Origin: Psychroflexus maritimus | Lineage (GTDB): Bacteria; Bacteroidota; Bacteroidia; Flavobacteriales; Flavobacteriaceae | DNA: 64,000 nt | Direction: 5' to 3' | Assembly: GCF_011089875.1 (NCBI RefSeq) | Contig: NZ_JAANAS010000061.1 | Location: 1-64,000 of the forward strand | Shown: positions 1 through 9,763 of the stretch, piece by piece | Layout of the letters: each line of letters opens with the position of its first letter | Numbering within the stretch: position 1 is the first letter of the stretch | Made by a program: the position numbers and the translations under genes | The notes under the pieces: generated by a model | Seen by the model: the letters and a program-made list of their open reading frames with translations, nothing else | Database searches by the model: none | Told to the model about the DNA's origin: nothing

Positions 1-108
1 TCACGATAGCTAAGGCTATCCTTCAAAAAATTGCCTTGTAACTGAATATCCTTATTGATTTTGACTTTGTGATTATAATCGAACTCAGGTTAATATTAAG
101 TACAGCGA

Positions 109-345
109 ATTAAGAATTAAGAAATAAGAAGAGAGAAGTTTGGAACTCAGCATCTAAATTTGATTTCAAAACAAAAAACACCCCAACCCCTCCCCTCCGA
201 GGGGGGAAATTTGATTGTAACTAAAAATATGATGTTGAATTCAAAACAAATTGTTTCCCCTAGAGGGAAATGCCGCAGGCAATGGGGTTTTGGAAAGTGA
301 ATTGGAACTTAAATTATGATTTTGATTTCAAAACAACACTCCCCT
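109..345. repeat. Direct repeat, copy 1, upstream of the FISUMP gene
   Basis: This stretch recurs in diverged form at about 1816-2080, on the other side of the FISUMP gene. Shared landmarks in order are a segment rich in ATTAAGAA, a C-run/G-run element (CTCCGAGGGGGGAAA near 195), GATGTTGAATTCAAAACAAA (231-250), a G/C hairpin near 256-270 and a GCAATGGGG segment near 279. The short reading frame at 270-452 lies inside repeat sequence and has no recognisable protein features, so it is not called. The rest of 1-705 shows nothing else convincing beyond a small hairpin at 5-20. Confidence 0.7.
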
Positions 346-705
346 CCTTCGGAGAGCCTGTCCCGATACTTCCGGCTTCGAGAGGTAGGGGGAGGCTTCA
401 GCTTCTGAGGGAAGCTTTTTTAACCCAAAAAATCACACATAAGACGCACTAGCACCAAGTTTAGAGCTAGGACTATTACTACAAAGCTTAAAAACAGACC
501 TTTAAATTACAAAAACACAACATTCATCCAAAAAAAGCAACTTTAAGGTAAAATTTGTATTCATTTAGTCTGAATTAATTTCAAAAAAGTAACTAATTGC
601 ACTCTGGTATTTTCATAAATGAAATGATTCATTTTCAACTTACTTTTTGAGATGTACATTTAATTGTGAATTACTAAACAATCAAATAAGTAAAACCAAA
701 TTAAA

Positions 706-1635
706 ATGGAAAAAACAATTTTACTTCTAGCGCTTGCCTTTCTAGGCTTAAACATCACTAACGCTCAAGTGGGCATTGGTACAACATCACCAGATGCCTC
801 AGCGGCATTAGATTTGGAATCCACAGAAAAAGGCTTCTTGCCACCGCGGATAGATCCCGCACAGCGCGATGAAATAACAAGCCCGGCTAAAGGTCTAACG
901 ATTTATAATACCGATACTAATTGTCTGCAATTTTATACAGGGGCAACATGGTATAACACCTGTAATATTAACCTTGTTACACCATCAGTTTATAGTCCTA
1001 GCACAGGTCAAATCTGGATGGACCGCAACCTTGGTGCTAACCAAGTAGCTACTTCTCCCACTGATACCGATAGCTATAGCTATGGTAATCTTTACCAATG
1101 GGGGCGAGGAACAGACGGACATCAGCTAAGGTCTTTAGACTGTAGTAACGCTGCAGATTGTTTTGATGCAGGTGGTGATAACACTAACCTACCAGCAACG
1201 GCTGCAGATGTGACTAACGCAACTTGGAATGGTAAGTTTATCATTAATATGGAAAATGGAGTTTTAGATCCACGTGATTGGATTCAGGGCCCTTCTGATA
1301 ATTCGCTTTGGCAAGGTGTTGACGGGATAAATAACCCCTGTCCTGCAGGTTATCGTGTACCTACTGTTGCAGAGTGGGAAGCAGAACTATTAACCTGGGC
1401 GGATAACAACGCATCTGAAGCTTTTGCCTCGCCGCTTAAATTGCCCACGGGAGGCTTTCGCAATAGAGCTGATGGCTCGCTAGTTTATGATGATACTGGC
1501 CGCTATTGGTCTAGTACAGCACCTTCAGGCTCAAATGCTTTCAGTGCTGGCTACCTTTTCTTCAGTAGCACCAATGCATTGACGAACAACTTCCCTCGTG
1601 CTCAAGGTTTCTCTGTACGTTGTTTACAAGAGTAG
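706..1635 (+). CDS. Secreted FISUMP-domain protein
   Basis: A 309-residue protein with a clear N-terminal signal peptide ending near NITNAQ, so it is probably exported. Residues of about 20-85 are the GIGTTSPDASAALDLES... module that is widespread in secreted Bacteroidota proteins. Residues of about 100-308 match the Fibrobacter succinogenes major paralogous (FISUMP) domain, with QIWMDRNLGA, YGNLYQWGR, CPAGYRVPTVAEWEAEL and RYWSSTA, ending in SVRCLQ. Several paired cysteines are present. No C-terminal type IX secretion domain is seen. The family is linked to cell surfaces but has no established activity. The gene stands alone, followed by a good terminator, and is bracketed by diverged direct repeats. 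Confidence 0.88.
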   Translation: MEKTILLLALAFLGLNITNAQVGIGTTSPDASAALDLESTEKGFLPPRIDPAQRDEITSPAKGLTIYNTDTNCLQFYTGATWYNTCNINLVTPSVYSPSTGQIWMDRNLGANQVATSPTDTDSYSYGNLYQWGRGTDGHQLRSLDCSNAADCFDAGGDNTNLPATAADVTNATWNGKFIINMENGVLDPRDWIQGPSDNSLWQGVDGINNPCPAGYRVPTVAEWEAELLTWADNNASEAFASPLKLPTGGFRNRADGSLVYDDTGRYWSSTAPSGSNAFSAGYLFFSSTNALTNNFPRAQGFSVRCLQE

Positions 1636-1648
1636 AAGCCCCTCCTAG

Positions 1649-1665
1649 CCTCCCCAAAGGGGAGG
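1649..1665. repeat. G/C-run palindrome
   Basis: A perfect 7-bp inverted repeat, CCTCCCC and GGGGAGG around AAA, just after the FISUMP gene. It has no T-run, so it is not a terminator. It resembles the other C-run/G-run palindromes near 195, 1265 bp further into the FISUMP flank repeat, 61470 and 63909-63982. Confidence 0.6.
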
Positions 1666-1756
1666 AATGAAAAATATGAACTGGAAAGTTAGAAAGCTGC
1701 TTAAGTTTAGTTACTTTCAAACTTGAAACTCTAGAAAGCTCCGGCTTAACCAACTC

Positions 1757-1800
1757 AAAAACCTTCTTCTTGCATTTATGGCAGGAGGGAGGTTTTTTTT
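1757..1800 (+). terminator. Rho-independent terminator of the FISUMP gene
   Basis: A 13-bp stem (1761-1773 with 1781-1793), fully paired when G-U pairs are allowed, has a 7-nt loop and is followed by eight T residues. A-residues before the stem pair with the T-run, so it could also work from the opposite strand. Confidence 0.85.
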
Positions 1801-1815
1801 GTGAAGTGGAAGGAA

Positions 1816-2080
1816 TAAAGTATTAAGTATTAAGAAATTAGAAGAGAAAACTTTAGCATTTGAATTATGAATTTGATTTAAAAACATCAAGAACACCCCC
1901 CTGCCCCCCTTACTTCGATTATACTCAGCACAGGCCGAGGGGGGAAATTTGATTGGAACTAAAAATACGATGTTGAATTCAAAACAAATTGTTTCCCCCA
2001 GGGGGAAATGCCTTTAGGCAATGGGGGTTTGGGATGTGAATGGGAATTCAATACGTCAATCTAATTTCAAAAAAACAGAA
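1816..2080. repeat. Direct repeat, copy 2, downstream of the FISUMP gene
   Basis: Diverged copy of the repeat at 109-345. The segment from about 1937 (GAGGGGGGAAATTTGATTG) through GATGTTGAATTCAAAACAAA and the G/C hairpin near 1994-2008 aligns with copy 1. Relative to copy 1 this copy carries extra bases around 1911-1935, including ACTTCGATTATACTCAGC. That is a degenerate form of the CTTCGAC...CTCAG motif also present near 61510. No gene is seen in 1636-2314. Confidence 0.7.
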
Positions 2081-2255
2081 CAATAGATAGTGAAAACTTA
2101 AAAAATGCACCCTAGTTCATTCTTTTTTTTTAAAAAACCGACTTTTATTGAATTTATTACTACTTTTTTCATAAATAAAGCTAATGATATTAAGTACCTA
2201 GCCTTTAAAAGGTAAATTTTGTAGTAAAAATAATGATAGGATAACGCAAATAATA

Positions 2256-2263
2256 TATTTTTG
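2256..2263 (+). promoter_or_regulatory. Possible -7 element (TATTTTTG)
   Basis: Matches the Bacteroidota TAnnTTTG -7 box, about 65 nt before the next start codon. No good TTTG -33 box lies at the expected spacing, so this is only a weak candidate. Confidence 0.35.
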
Positions 2264-2329
2264 TACTTAATTTTGTTTTTCTGAAAAAATTTAATATTAA
2301 TTTATCTACTTTTTATGTACTTAAAAAAA

Positions 2330-2920
2330 ATGAACAACAAATACAGAATAATTGCAATTGCCTTATTTGTTATTTGTTCCGTCAATCAATCTTTTTCTCA
2401 AAATGAGTCTAAGTTTTTGGTTACTTCTGGTTTATCAATTATAGATGATAATTTTACAACCAACTACAATCCCGTTGATGTTTCTGAGCATTGGCATTTT
2501 GGTTATTATTTAGGAATGGAGTATGCTCTTTCTAAGGGTTTGTCATTTAGCTTGTCATATTCATTTAACGCTTATGAAGAAGGAAAACAAGTTGACGGAA
2601 GTTTATTGGAAGAGGATTCTGAATTCCATTTTATTAATTTAAAAATGGGTTATAGGTTTCAAGAGGTTTTAAACCTTAATCCAGCAATAGACCCCTTCGC
2701 TTTTATAGGTATTGGAAATATTAATTTGTACGACGAAGATAGGTTTGTGTTTAATTTAGGCTTGGGCTTAAGGTACTGGATTCCAATTACTATAGCTAGA
2801 AGGCTATACTCACGCAAGTTAGCTATTGAAGTTAGTTCGTCTGGAATTTTAAATTATGAAATTCCCGACTATGGAAGGCAAATTCAACACCAATTAGGAA
2901 TCATTTATAGCATTAACTAA
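2330..2920 (+). CDS. Small outer-membrane beta-barrel-like protein
   Basis: A protein of about 196 residues with a signal peptide (hydrophobic IIAIALFVICSV, cleavage near SFSQ). The mature part alternates aromatic and hydrophobic residues, as in YYLGMEYALSKGLSFSLSYSF and LGLGLRYWIPI, the usual look of an eight-stranded OmpW/OmpX-like barrel. It should sit in the outer membrane. An in-frame ATG at 2315 would add five residues. I prefer 2330 because the A-rich stretch in front suits this phylum and the signal peptide is more canonical. No specific family or function is recognised. Confidence 0.7.
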   Translation: MNNKYRIIAIALFVICSVNQSFSQNESKFLVTSGLSIIDDNFTTNYNPVDVSEHWHFGYYLGMEYALSKGLSFSLSYSFNAYEEGKQVDGSLLEEDSEFHFINLKMGYRFQEVLNLNPAIDPFAFIGIGNINLYDEDRFVFNLGLGLRYWIPITIARRLYSRKLAIEVSSSGILNYEIPDYGRQIQHQLGIIYSIN

Positions 2921-2960
2921 TAATTTTTAAATCAATTATATTTATAAACAATCATATATC

Positions 2961-4343
2961 ATGAAAAGAGTTATACTTCTATTTTTATTTGTTTTTATTC
3001 AGACTAATGTTTTTTTTGCACAGCAAATTAAAGGTCAGTTTTCAGCATTGCCTAATCAATCAATCAAACTTCAAGGTTTTGATAATTTTGATACTTATGT
3101 TATTGATAGTACTCAAACCGATGCTGCAGGTAACTTTACACTTCAATTTACACAGCAAGATTATGGTATGGGATTATTAGTACCAGAAAAAAACAAGTCT
3201 TTCATTACTGTATTAAGCAATGAAGATGTAAAATTAAAAGGCTCTACAACAGCAGCGCCTGAGTCTATCAAATTAACAGAAGGGACTCAAAATATAGCCT
3301 TTATTGATTATGTTAGTCAACAACCAAAACGCGATCAAGCTTTAAGTGCTTGGAGTTATTTGCAAAAAATGTATGCAACAGAGGACATATTTAGTGAAGA
3401 GAAATCGCCAAAAAAAGCCATTACTAAAGAGATTAAACGCATCCATAAAAGTGAAGCTTCTTTTCTTAAGGATTTGCCTGAAGAAAGTTATGTTAAATGG
3501 TATATTCCAACCCGAAAACTATTGGGTAGTGTAGCTCAAGTGGCTCAGTACAGAACGGAGGAAATTCCAGCTACTCGTGAAGCATTGCGCGAAATGAATT
3601 TTGCCGATGAACGCTTATATAAAAGCGGTCTTCTTAAAGAAGCTATTGAAAATCACATTTGGTTTATTGAAAATAGTAGCGGAAATTTAGATCAGGTATT
3701 TGCAGACTTGAATACTTCAGTTGACATTATTTTAGACCAACTCACCGAAGACAATGAAAAATTTAATCTTGTTGCTTCTAAAATGTTTGAAGTTCTAGAA
3801 GAACGCAGTTTGTTTACTTCCAGCGAATACCTGAGTAAAAAATTATTAGAAAGCGATGATTGTGGTTGCTTGAATATCGACTTAGAAAAGCGTTTACATA
3901 AATATGGTAAAATGGCTACCGGGGCAAAGGCTCAAGATATTACCTTTACTGAATATACATATTTTCCTGAAGGAGTATCAGCTACTAAAATGAGCGAACT
4001 AAAAGCCGATTATTACTTGGTTGTGTTTGCCGCTGGTTGGTGTCCTCATTGTACAGAAAGCCTTCCAAAAATAGCTAAGATGTATCCTGAGTTTAAAGAA
4101 AAAAATGTTGAAGTAATATTGGTTTCATTAGACGAAAATGCTAAAGATTTTGCTCAATTTGCAGCTCCTTTTCCTTTTATTAGTACTACAGATTACCAAA
4201 AATGGGATGGAAAAGCAGTAGCTGACTATCAAGTATTTGGAACCCCAAGTTATTTTATGCTTGACCAAGAACTTACTATTGTTAAGAAATTGAAGTCGGT
4301 AGATCATATCAAGTCATATATTGATTATAAAATAAAAGAATAA
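2961..4343 (+). CDS. Secreted thioredoxin-fold protein (TlpA-like)
   Basis: A 460-residue protein with a signal peptide ending near VFFAQ. Residues of about 20-110 look like the beta-rich DUF4369-type module common in Bacteroidota TlpA-like proteins, followed by a helical middle region. The C-terminal part from about residue 325 is a TlpA/AhpC-type thioredoxin fold with the redox motif WCPHC and the usual cis-proline segment GTPSYF. It probably acts as a periplasmic or surface thiol-disulfide oxidoreductase; its partner is unknown. It follows the barrel gene by 40 nt, possibly in the same transcript, and ends before a shared bidirectional terminator. Confidence 0.85.
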   Translation: MKRVILLFLFVFIQTNVFFAQQIKGQFSALPNQSIKLQGFDNFDTYVIDSTQTDAAGNFTLQFTQQDYGMGLLVPEKNKSFITVLSNEDVKLKGSTTAAPESIKLTEGTQNIAFIDYVSQQPKRDQALSAWSYLQKMYATEDIFSEEKSPKKAITKEIKRIHKSEASFLKDLPEESYVKWYIPTRKLLGSVAQVAQYRTEEIPATREALREMNFADERLYKSGLLKEAIENHIWFIENSSGNLDQVFADLNTSVDIILDQLTEDNEKFNLVASKMFEVLEERSLFTSSEYLSKKLLESDDCGCLNIDLEKRLHKYGKMATGAKAQDITFTEYTYFPEGVSATKMSELKADYYLVVFAAGWCPHCTESLPKIAKMYPEFKEKNVEVILVSLDENAKDFAQFAAPFPFISTTDYQKWDGKAVADYQVFGTPSYFMLDQELTIVKKLKSVDHIKSYIDYKIKE

Positions 4344-4486
4344 TTACAGGTCATGTTCTATATTTTAAAAAAAATTATGCTGACTGTGTAATGATTACTT
4401 TTTTTAAATTTATGGATGTGCTACCTAACCATCAAATGACGCTATTTAGCTCTATTAACGACATCTAATAGTCAAATAGGTATAAT

Positions 4487-4529
4487 AAATAAGCCCTCCT
4501 TAAAATTAAATTTCAAGGGGGGCTTTATT
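4487..4529. terminator. Bidirectional terminator between convergent genes
   Basis: A 9-bp G/C-rich stem (GCCCTCCTT with AAGGGGGGC, one G-U pair) is flanked by AATAA and TTTATT on the two sides. It lies between the converging TlpA-like and S9 peptidase genes. The rest of 4344-4592 shows no gene. Confidence 0.75.
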
Positions 4530-4592
4530 ATAAAAATTACTTGTTTTCTCTTTCTTACAGTAGTGAGAAAAAGGGATATTCAAAACTATAAC

Positions 4593-6728
4593 TTACAGTT
4601 CTTTAACTCCCATGTTGTAAAATGTAAATGCAAAGATATCTGCGTATTCTTCAATGATTTTTGAAGTTGGTTTTCCAGCCCCGTGGCCAGCATCTGTTTC
4701 AATTCTTATCAGCGTAGGATTATTTCCCGATTGTTTGCTTTGTAATTCGGCAGCAAACTTAAAACTATGTGCCGGTACTACGCGGTCGTCATGATCTCCA
4801 GTAGTTACTAATGTAGCGGGATATTTTTCGCCTTCTTCTACATTATGTAGTGGTGAATATCCTAACAGGTATTCAAACATTTCTTGATTGTCTTCAGAAG
4901 TACCATAATCGTATGCCCAACCAGCCCCTGAAGTGAAGGTGTGGTAACGCAACATATCTAAAACACCAACGGCAGGAAGTGCTACTTGAAATAAATCTGG
5001 ACGTTGCGTCATACAAGCGCCAACAAGAAGCCCTCCGTTAGAGCCTCCACGAATGGCTAATTTTTTTGAAGAGGTGTAATTTTCTTCAATCAGAAATTCA
5101 GCAGCAGCTATAAAATCATCAAATACATTTTGTTTTTGAAGTTTGGTCCCAGCTTTATGCCATTCTTTTCCATATTCACCACCTCCACGAAGATTAGCTA
5201 CAGCATATACTCCTCCGTTTTCTAACCAAACGGTGTTTGCTGTGCTAAATGAAGGTGTAAGTGGAATGTTAAAACCGCCGTAACCGTAAAGCATAGTTGG
5301 ATTATTTCCGTTGAGTTCAATTCCTTTTTTATGTGTAATAATCATAGGAACTTTAGTGCCGTCTTTAGAGGTATAAAACACTTGTTTGCTCTCAAAATCT
5401 TCAGGATTGAAATCAATTTCTGGACTAACGTATAATTCAGATTTACCTTCTTCAATAGCGTATTTGTAAATACTTCCTGGTGTGGTATAATTCGTAAACG
5501 AATAATACAAGTGGTCTTCCTCTTTTTTAGCTCCAAACCCACTAGCCGTTCCAACACCGGGGAGTTCAATAGCTCTTACAAGTTCACCTTGGTAATCGTA
5601 TTGTTTTACCTGAGTAATGGCATCCACCATATAAGAAGCAAAGAAATACCCGCCTCCAGTTGATGGAGAAAGTACATTTTCAGTTTCTGGAATAAAATCC
5701 TCCCAATTATCGGGCGTTGGATTTTTAGCATCAACGGTAACCACGCGTTTGTTAGGTGCATTTAAGTTGGTGACCATAAAAAGTTTACTGCCTTCATTTT
5801 CAATTACCGACACATCATTGTCGTAATGGTCAATCACTGAAATTAAATCACCATCTTTTTCTAAATCTTTAATAAACAAGCGATTTCCAGAAGTAGCTAC
5901 TGAAGCCGAAATGACTAAATACCTGTCATCTTCAGTTACATAGCCACCAACATAACGGTGTTTTTCTTCTTCAGTACCACCAAAAACAACTTGATCTTCT
6001 GTTTGAGGAGTTCCAAGTTTATGGTAGTACAATTTATGTTGATCGGTTTTTGCTGAAAGCTCACTTCCCTCAGGTTTGTCATAGCTTGAGTAGTAAAATC
6101 CTTGATTTTTATACCAAGAAACTCCGCTAAACTTCACATCTACAAGCGTATCTTCAATTTGCTCTTTAGTTTCAGTATTCAGGAGAATGATTTTTCGCCA
6201 ATCGCTTCCACCTTCAGAAATGGAATAAGCTAGGATTTCTCCATCTTCGGTAAAACTTGCCCCTGCTAACGAGGTGGTTCCTTCTTCGCTAAATTGGTTG
6301 GGGTCTAGGAAAACTTCAGCGTTTTCAGGATCTTCGCTAGTTTTGTAACGGTACATCACCGATTGATTTTGCAATCCGTCATTTTTGTAGAAATAAGTGT
6401 AATCACCTCGAACAAATGGAGCACCAATTTTTTCATAATTCCATATTTCGGTCAGTCTTTCTTCTATGCTTTTTCGATAAGGAATTTCCTTCAGGTAACC
6501 AAAGGTAACTTCATTTTGAGCTTTGACCCAAGCTTCTGTTTCTTCGCTTCGGTCGTCTTCTAACCAGCGATAAGGATCATTGATTTCGCGGTCAAAATAA
6601 GTGTCTTTGGTATCGTCTTTTCTGGTTTCTGGATATTGAATAGAACTCACTTCATCAGGTTTTTCTTTCTCCTCTTGGCAAGAAATCAGTGTTCCAGCAA
6701 GAAGAATAGGTAAAATTATTTTTCTCAT
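4593..6728 (-). CDS. Prolyl oligopeptidase family S9A, lipoprotein
   Basis: A 711-residue serine peptidase that cleaves short peptides, usually after proline. The N-terminus has a lipoprotein signal (LLAGTLISC), so the enzyme is probably anchored in the envelope. A seven-bladed propeller spans about residues 85-440. The C-terminal alpha/beta-hydrolase domain has LRGGGEYG, the nucleophile motif GGSNGG (Ser near 563), the acid region GDHDDRVVP and the catalytic His in DAGHGAGKP (near 682). Length is standard for the family. It is monocistronic and divergent from nothing nearby; lspA follows on the same strand about 110 bp downstream of its promoter side. Confidence 0.95.
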   Translation of the reverse strand: MRKIILPILLAGTLISCQEEKEKPDEVSSIQYPETRKDDTKDTYFDREINDPYRWLEDDRSEETEAWVKAQNEVTFGYLKEIPYRKSIEERLTEIWNYEKIGAPFVRGDYTYFYKNDGLQNQSVMYRYKTSEDPENAEVFLDPNQFSEEGTTSLAGASFTEDGEILAYSISEGGSDWRKIILLNTETKEQIEDTLVDVKFSGVSWYKNQGFYYSSYDKPEGSELSAKTDQHKLYYHKLGTPQTEDQVVFGGTEEEKHRYVGGYVTEDDRYLVISASVATSGNRLFIKDLEKDGDLISVIDHYDNDVSVIENEGSKLFMVTNLNAPNKRVVTVDAKNPTPDNWEDFIPETENVLSPSTGGGYFFASYMVDAITQVKQYDYQGELVRAIELPGVGTASGFGAKKEEDHLYYSFTNYTTPGSIYKYAIEEGKSELYVSPEIDFNPEDFESKQVFYTSKDGTKVPMIITHKKGIELNGNNPTMLYGYGGFNIPLTPSFSTANTVWLENGGVYAVANLRGGGEYGKEWHKAGTKLQKQNVFDDFIAAAEFLIEENYTSSKKLAIRGGSNGGLLVGACMTQRPDLFQVALPAVGVLDMLRYHTFTSGAGWAYDYGTSEDNQEMFEYLLGYSPLHNVEEGEKYPATLVTTGDHDDRVVPAHSFKFAAELQSKQSGNNPTLIRIETDAGHGAGKPTSKIIEEYADIFAFTFYNMGVKEL

Positions 6729-6842
6729 AGTTATTGTATTTTGTTAGTAAAGGTAGATAAATTGTTCAAAATTTAAAAACTTTACAAGGCGAAGTCGGTA
6801 GTTATTTTTTCAATATTAGTTTAAGCATTAGCAAGGAGGCAT

Positions 6843-7442
6843 TTAATCTTCCTTAGGAAAAGCTTTTTTATTAAACAGAATTAGTAAAGCAAAACCAAGG
6901 CTTATAGCAGAATCGGCAATATTAAACACAGGTTCAAAAAAGACAAAACGCTCGCCTCCCCAAATGGGCATCCATTCGGGTAAAATGCCATCGTAAAGAG
7001 GGAAGTATAACATATCAACCACATTTCCTTTTAGCCAATGGCCATAATTGTCTTCCGCAAACAAACTAGCTACTTGGCTCATACTATGATCAAAAATAAC
7101 TCCGTAAAATACAGAATCTAATATATTACCTAAAGCTCCAGCAAAGATTAGACTTACACTTAAAATAAGAACTTTTGGCGCATTATCTTGAATGCTTTTC
7201 CATAGCCAATAACCAATACCCACAATGGCAAAAAGGCGAAAAGTAGTTAAAATAATTTTACCATAATCACCGGGTATTTTAGCGCCCCAAGCCATGCCTT
7301 CGTTTTCTACAAATAAAATACGAAACCAACTAAAGACTTCTACTTGTTCTCCCAACATGAAGTTGGTTTTGATATAAATTTTAGAAATTTGATCAATTAG
7401 TAAAATCAAGACAATGAGTAAACTTGCTTTTTTTAAGCTCAT
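6843..7442 (-). CDS. lspA: Lipoprotein signal peptidase II
   Basis: This inner-membrane aspartyl protease removes signal peptides from prolipoproteins. The 199-residue protein has four predicted membrane spans. Both catalytic aspartate motifs are visible, NILDS and FNIADSAIS, along with the conserved early segment VENEGMAWG. It is somewhat longer than the enterobacterial enzyme because of an insert before the last span, which is usual in Bacteroidota. Its substrates would include the lipoproteins encoded nearby. The downstream neighbour at 7474 is on the same strand and ends 31 bp upstream of the lspA start. Confidence 0.95.
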   Translation of the reverse strand: MSLKKASLLIVLILLIDQISKIYIKTNFMLGEQVEVFSWFRILFVENEGMAWGAKIPGDYGKIILTTFRLFAIVGIGYWLWKSIQDNAPKVLILSVSLIFAGALGNILDSVFYGVIFDHSMSQVASLFAEDNYGHWLKGNVVDMLYFPLYDGILPEWMPIWGGERFVFFEPVFNIADSAISLGFALLILFNKKAFPKED

Positions 7443-7473
7443 AATTTTTGAATGATTGGCAAAAGTAAAATAT

Positions 7474-8112
7474 TTAATTGAAACTTACCACTTTAATATC
7501 ACCTTCAATAGATTGGAGTTGAATTAAATTTTTAGGATAATAAAAATCATCTACTTCAACTTCTCCTTTTCTTGATGTAGCTTCTACTTTTGCATCTTGG
7601 GTACTTAAATTAATATGACCTCGGTAAGTAGAAATCTTAGCTTTACCTGTGAATGGTTTTAAATCAATGTCACCATATTTTAAATCGGCTGTAAACGAAT
7701 AAAATTTACCGCTTACTTCTACAAAACCAACATTAGACTCTAGGTATAATTGGGTGTTTTCTGGAACTTTTATTTCAACTTCAAAAACCAAGACTTTATG
7801 TGAGCTCAATTTGTCAAAGCCACTACTTAATAGTTTAGGGTAAGTGGTAAATAGGCGGAGTTCTTCCTCGTTTTGCTCATAATCTAAGCGCATTTGATTT
7901 TCATAAACACCTTCCGATTTACTTTTAACTTCAATATAGTCTATGGCTTTATCAGCAGTAATTTTAATGATAAAACACTCATCTAAATTTAAATCAATTT
8001 TCATTCCTTCAGTATAAGGCAATTGAAAGGAAGCAGTTTCTTGAGCGTTATTTTTTGTGAAATATAAAAATGTACTAAAGCAAATAAAATAAAGTTTTAA
8101 AAAATTTACCAT
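7474..8112 (-). CDS. Secreted DUF4097-like beta-repeat protein
   Basis: A 212-residue protein with an N-terminal hydrophobic signal (LYFICFSTFLYF) and a likely cleavage near NNAQ. The second half has short repeating beta strands ending in a charged turn (YGDIDLKPF, RGHINLS, RKGEVEVDDF, EGDIKVV). This is the pattern of the DUF4097/DUF2807 putative adhesin beta-helix. The function is unknown. It lies directly upstream of lspA on the same strand and may be co-transcribed with it. The 224-bp gap before the next gene shows no other feature. Confidence 0.65.
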   Translation of the reverse strand: MVNFLKLYFICFSTFLYFTKNNAQETASFQLPYTEGMKIDLNLDECFIIKITADKAIDYIEVKSKSEGVYENQMRLDYEQNEEELRLFTTYPKLLSSGFDKLSSHKVLVFEVEIKVPENTQLYLESNVGFVEVSGKFYSFTADLKYGDIDLKPFTGKAKISTYRGHINLSTQDAKVEATSRKGEVEVDDFYYPKNLIQLQSIEGDIKVVSFN

Positions 8113-8336
8113 GTTCAGAATTACGAAATATGAAGTTTAATTAGGAAATAGAAAAACATAATTTATTTTCCAAAATCTTCCTTATTTGTCAAAGTTACAA
8201 ATAATTATAATGATTTTCAGTTTCGTTTGAGAATTACCGAAGATGTAAATCTAAGCGTATTCATTTTTATATTTGACGGTAAAGGAAATAGTGGGTTTTT
8301 CCCTATATTTTCAAGAGTAAATCTAGGTTATAATTT

Positions 8337-9281
8337 TTAATTTTTTTTTCCAAAATCTCTTGCAATTTTATCAACTATAGTTTGCGCTAATTTCTGTTTA
8401 CTTTCAACAGTCCAGCCACCAATATGAGGAGATAATAGCACATTTTTAGCTCGAATTAAATAATTGAATTCGGGAGGGATTTCGCCTTCAAATAAACTTT
8501 CAAAAGAAGATTTTTCGTATTCTAAAACATCTAATCCAGCGCCTAAGATTTTCCCAGATTTTAGCCCCGCTACCAAGTCTTTGGTAACAACCGATTTTCC
8601 CCTAGCGGTATTAATCAACCAAAATGGTTTGGCAAAAGCTTCAATCATTTGCTGGTCAATTAAATGAATAGTACTGCTGGTTAATGGCGTATGTAAACTA
8701 AGTATATCCGCTTTTTGTTGAAGCTCCTTTAGACTAACGGCCTTGGCATATTCATTAGCGGGTAAATTTTGAATATCGTAAAAAATCACTTCGCAATCAA
8801 AACCTAATAGTTTTTTGGCAAAAGCTTTTCCCATATTCCCGTAGCCAATTATACCTATACATTTTCCTTCAATTTCTACTCCTCGGTTTTCTTCTCTCTT
8901 CCAAATTCCTTCGCAAACTTCTTGGTGCGCCGTATGAAGTTTATTCATTAATGAAAGTAACATACCAAGAGCGTGTTCGCCCACAGCATTTCGATTTCCT
9001 TCAGGTGCATTGTAGAGTTTTATTCCTCTTTTTTTTGCTTCTTTTTCGTCAATATTCTCCAGCCCTGCACCCACGCGACCAATAAACTTGAGGTTTTTAG
9101 CTTCTTGAAGAAATTCAGCATCAATAGGAAACCGACTTCTAATTACAATTCCGTCGTAGTGATTAATCTTCTTCATGATTTCCGCTTTTGATGAAATACA
9201 ATCTTCATCATTTTGAAAACCTAAACGTTCAAGTTCGCTGATTAAAATTTCGTGATTGGGGTCCAGGTGTAAAATTTTCAT
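8337..9281 (-). CDS. D-2-hydroxyacid dehydrogenase (SerA-like)
   Basis: A 314-residue NAD-dependent dehydrogenase. The Rossmann motif is GIIGYGNMG (residues of about 145-153). The family's catalytic Arg, Glu and His are seen in NTARGKS, LDVLEYE and LLSPHIGG. It lacks the C-terminal ACT domain of long SerA enzymes, so it could be a short phosphoglycerate dehydrogenase or a general 2-hydroxyacid reductase. The start ATG shares one base with the TGA of the preceding thioesterase gene (TGATG), which implies translational coupling. Confidence 0.9.
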   Translation of the reverse strand: MKILHLDPNHEILISELERLGFQNDEDCISSKAEIMKKINHYDGIVIRSRFPIDAEFLQEAKNLKFIGRVGAGLENIDEKEAKKRGIKLYNAPEGNRNAVGEHALGMLLSLMNKLHTAHQEVCEGIWKREENRGVEIEGKCIGIIGYGNMGKAFAKKLLGFDCEVIFYDIQNLPANEYAKAVSLKELQQKADILSLHTPLTSSTIHLIDQQMIEAFAKPFWLINTARGKSVVTKDLVAGLKSGKILGAGLDVLEYEKSSFESLFEGEIPPEFNYLIRAKNVLLSPHIGGWTVESKQKLAQTIVDKIARDFGKKN

Positions 9282-9682
9282 CAGTCTTCAAAAAAGGGGG
9301 TTACTACTTCGCTAAAAATAGAGGCAGGTTTTTGCTTCTCTTGGTCAATAAAACACCAATTAGTCTCAGAATAAGCTACTACTTTTTGATCGGATATCCG
9401 TTTCATTTCTACCGCTCTTAAGGACTTAAACTTTCCATGACTTTTAATCCACGTACTTATTTCAAGTTCGTCACCTAAAAAGGCTGGACTTTTGTAATAC
9501 ATGTGATGCTCTAAAACTACCCAAGCATATTGATCTATGATTTCTTTATAAGCAATTTCTTTCCAATGTTCTTCCGCAATTTCCATCACCCATTTCATGT
9601 AAGTCAAATTATTTACATGATTGAGCGTATCTATGTGCTCAGGTTGAACTTGAATGGTTTTGGAATACTTTATAGCGTTCAT
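9281..9682 (-). CDS. Acyl-CoA thioesterase, hot-dog fold (4HBT)
   Basis: A 133-residue single hot-dog-fold protein of the 4-hydroxybenzoyl-CoA/YbgC type. The conserved N-terminal segment HIDTLNHVNNLTYMKWVMEI carries the usual Asp/Asn active-site region, followed by the long hot-dog helix. It should hydrolyse an acyl-CoA in the cytoplasm, but the chain specificity cannot be read from sequence. It is the first gene of a two-gene unit with the dehydrogenase, overlapping it by one base. Confidence 0.85.
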   Translation of the reverse strand: MNAIKYSKTIQVQPEHIDTLNHVNNLTYMKWVMEIAEEHWKEIAYKEIIDQYAWVVLEHHMYYKSPAFLGDELEISTWIKSHGKFKSLRAVEMKRISDQKVVAYSETNWCFIDQEKQKPASIFSEVVTPFFED

Positions 9683-9763
9683 TTTTGGTTCAAAGTTAGG
9701 CGATTTAATTCAAGTTTTAGTTAGCTAAAGGCATAAAGATTTTAAATTGACTTTTATAAAAAG

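Noticed and set aside
5-20. Partial 40-nt palindromic unit at the window start
   Set aside because: GATAGC, TAAG, GCTATC form a hairpin of similar shape, but the arm sequences do not match and the window edge prevents a full check.
270-452. Open frame of 60 codons
   Set aside because: It lies within the direct repeat and G/C palindromes, and its product is low-complexity with no family features.
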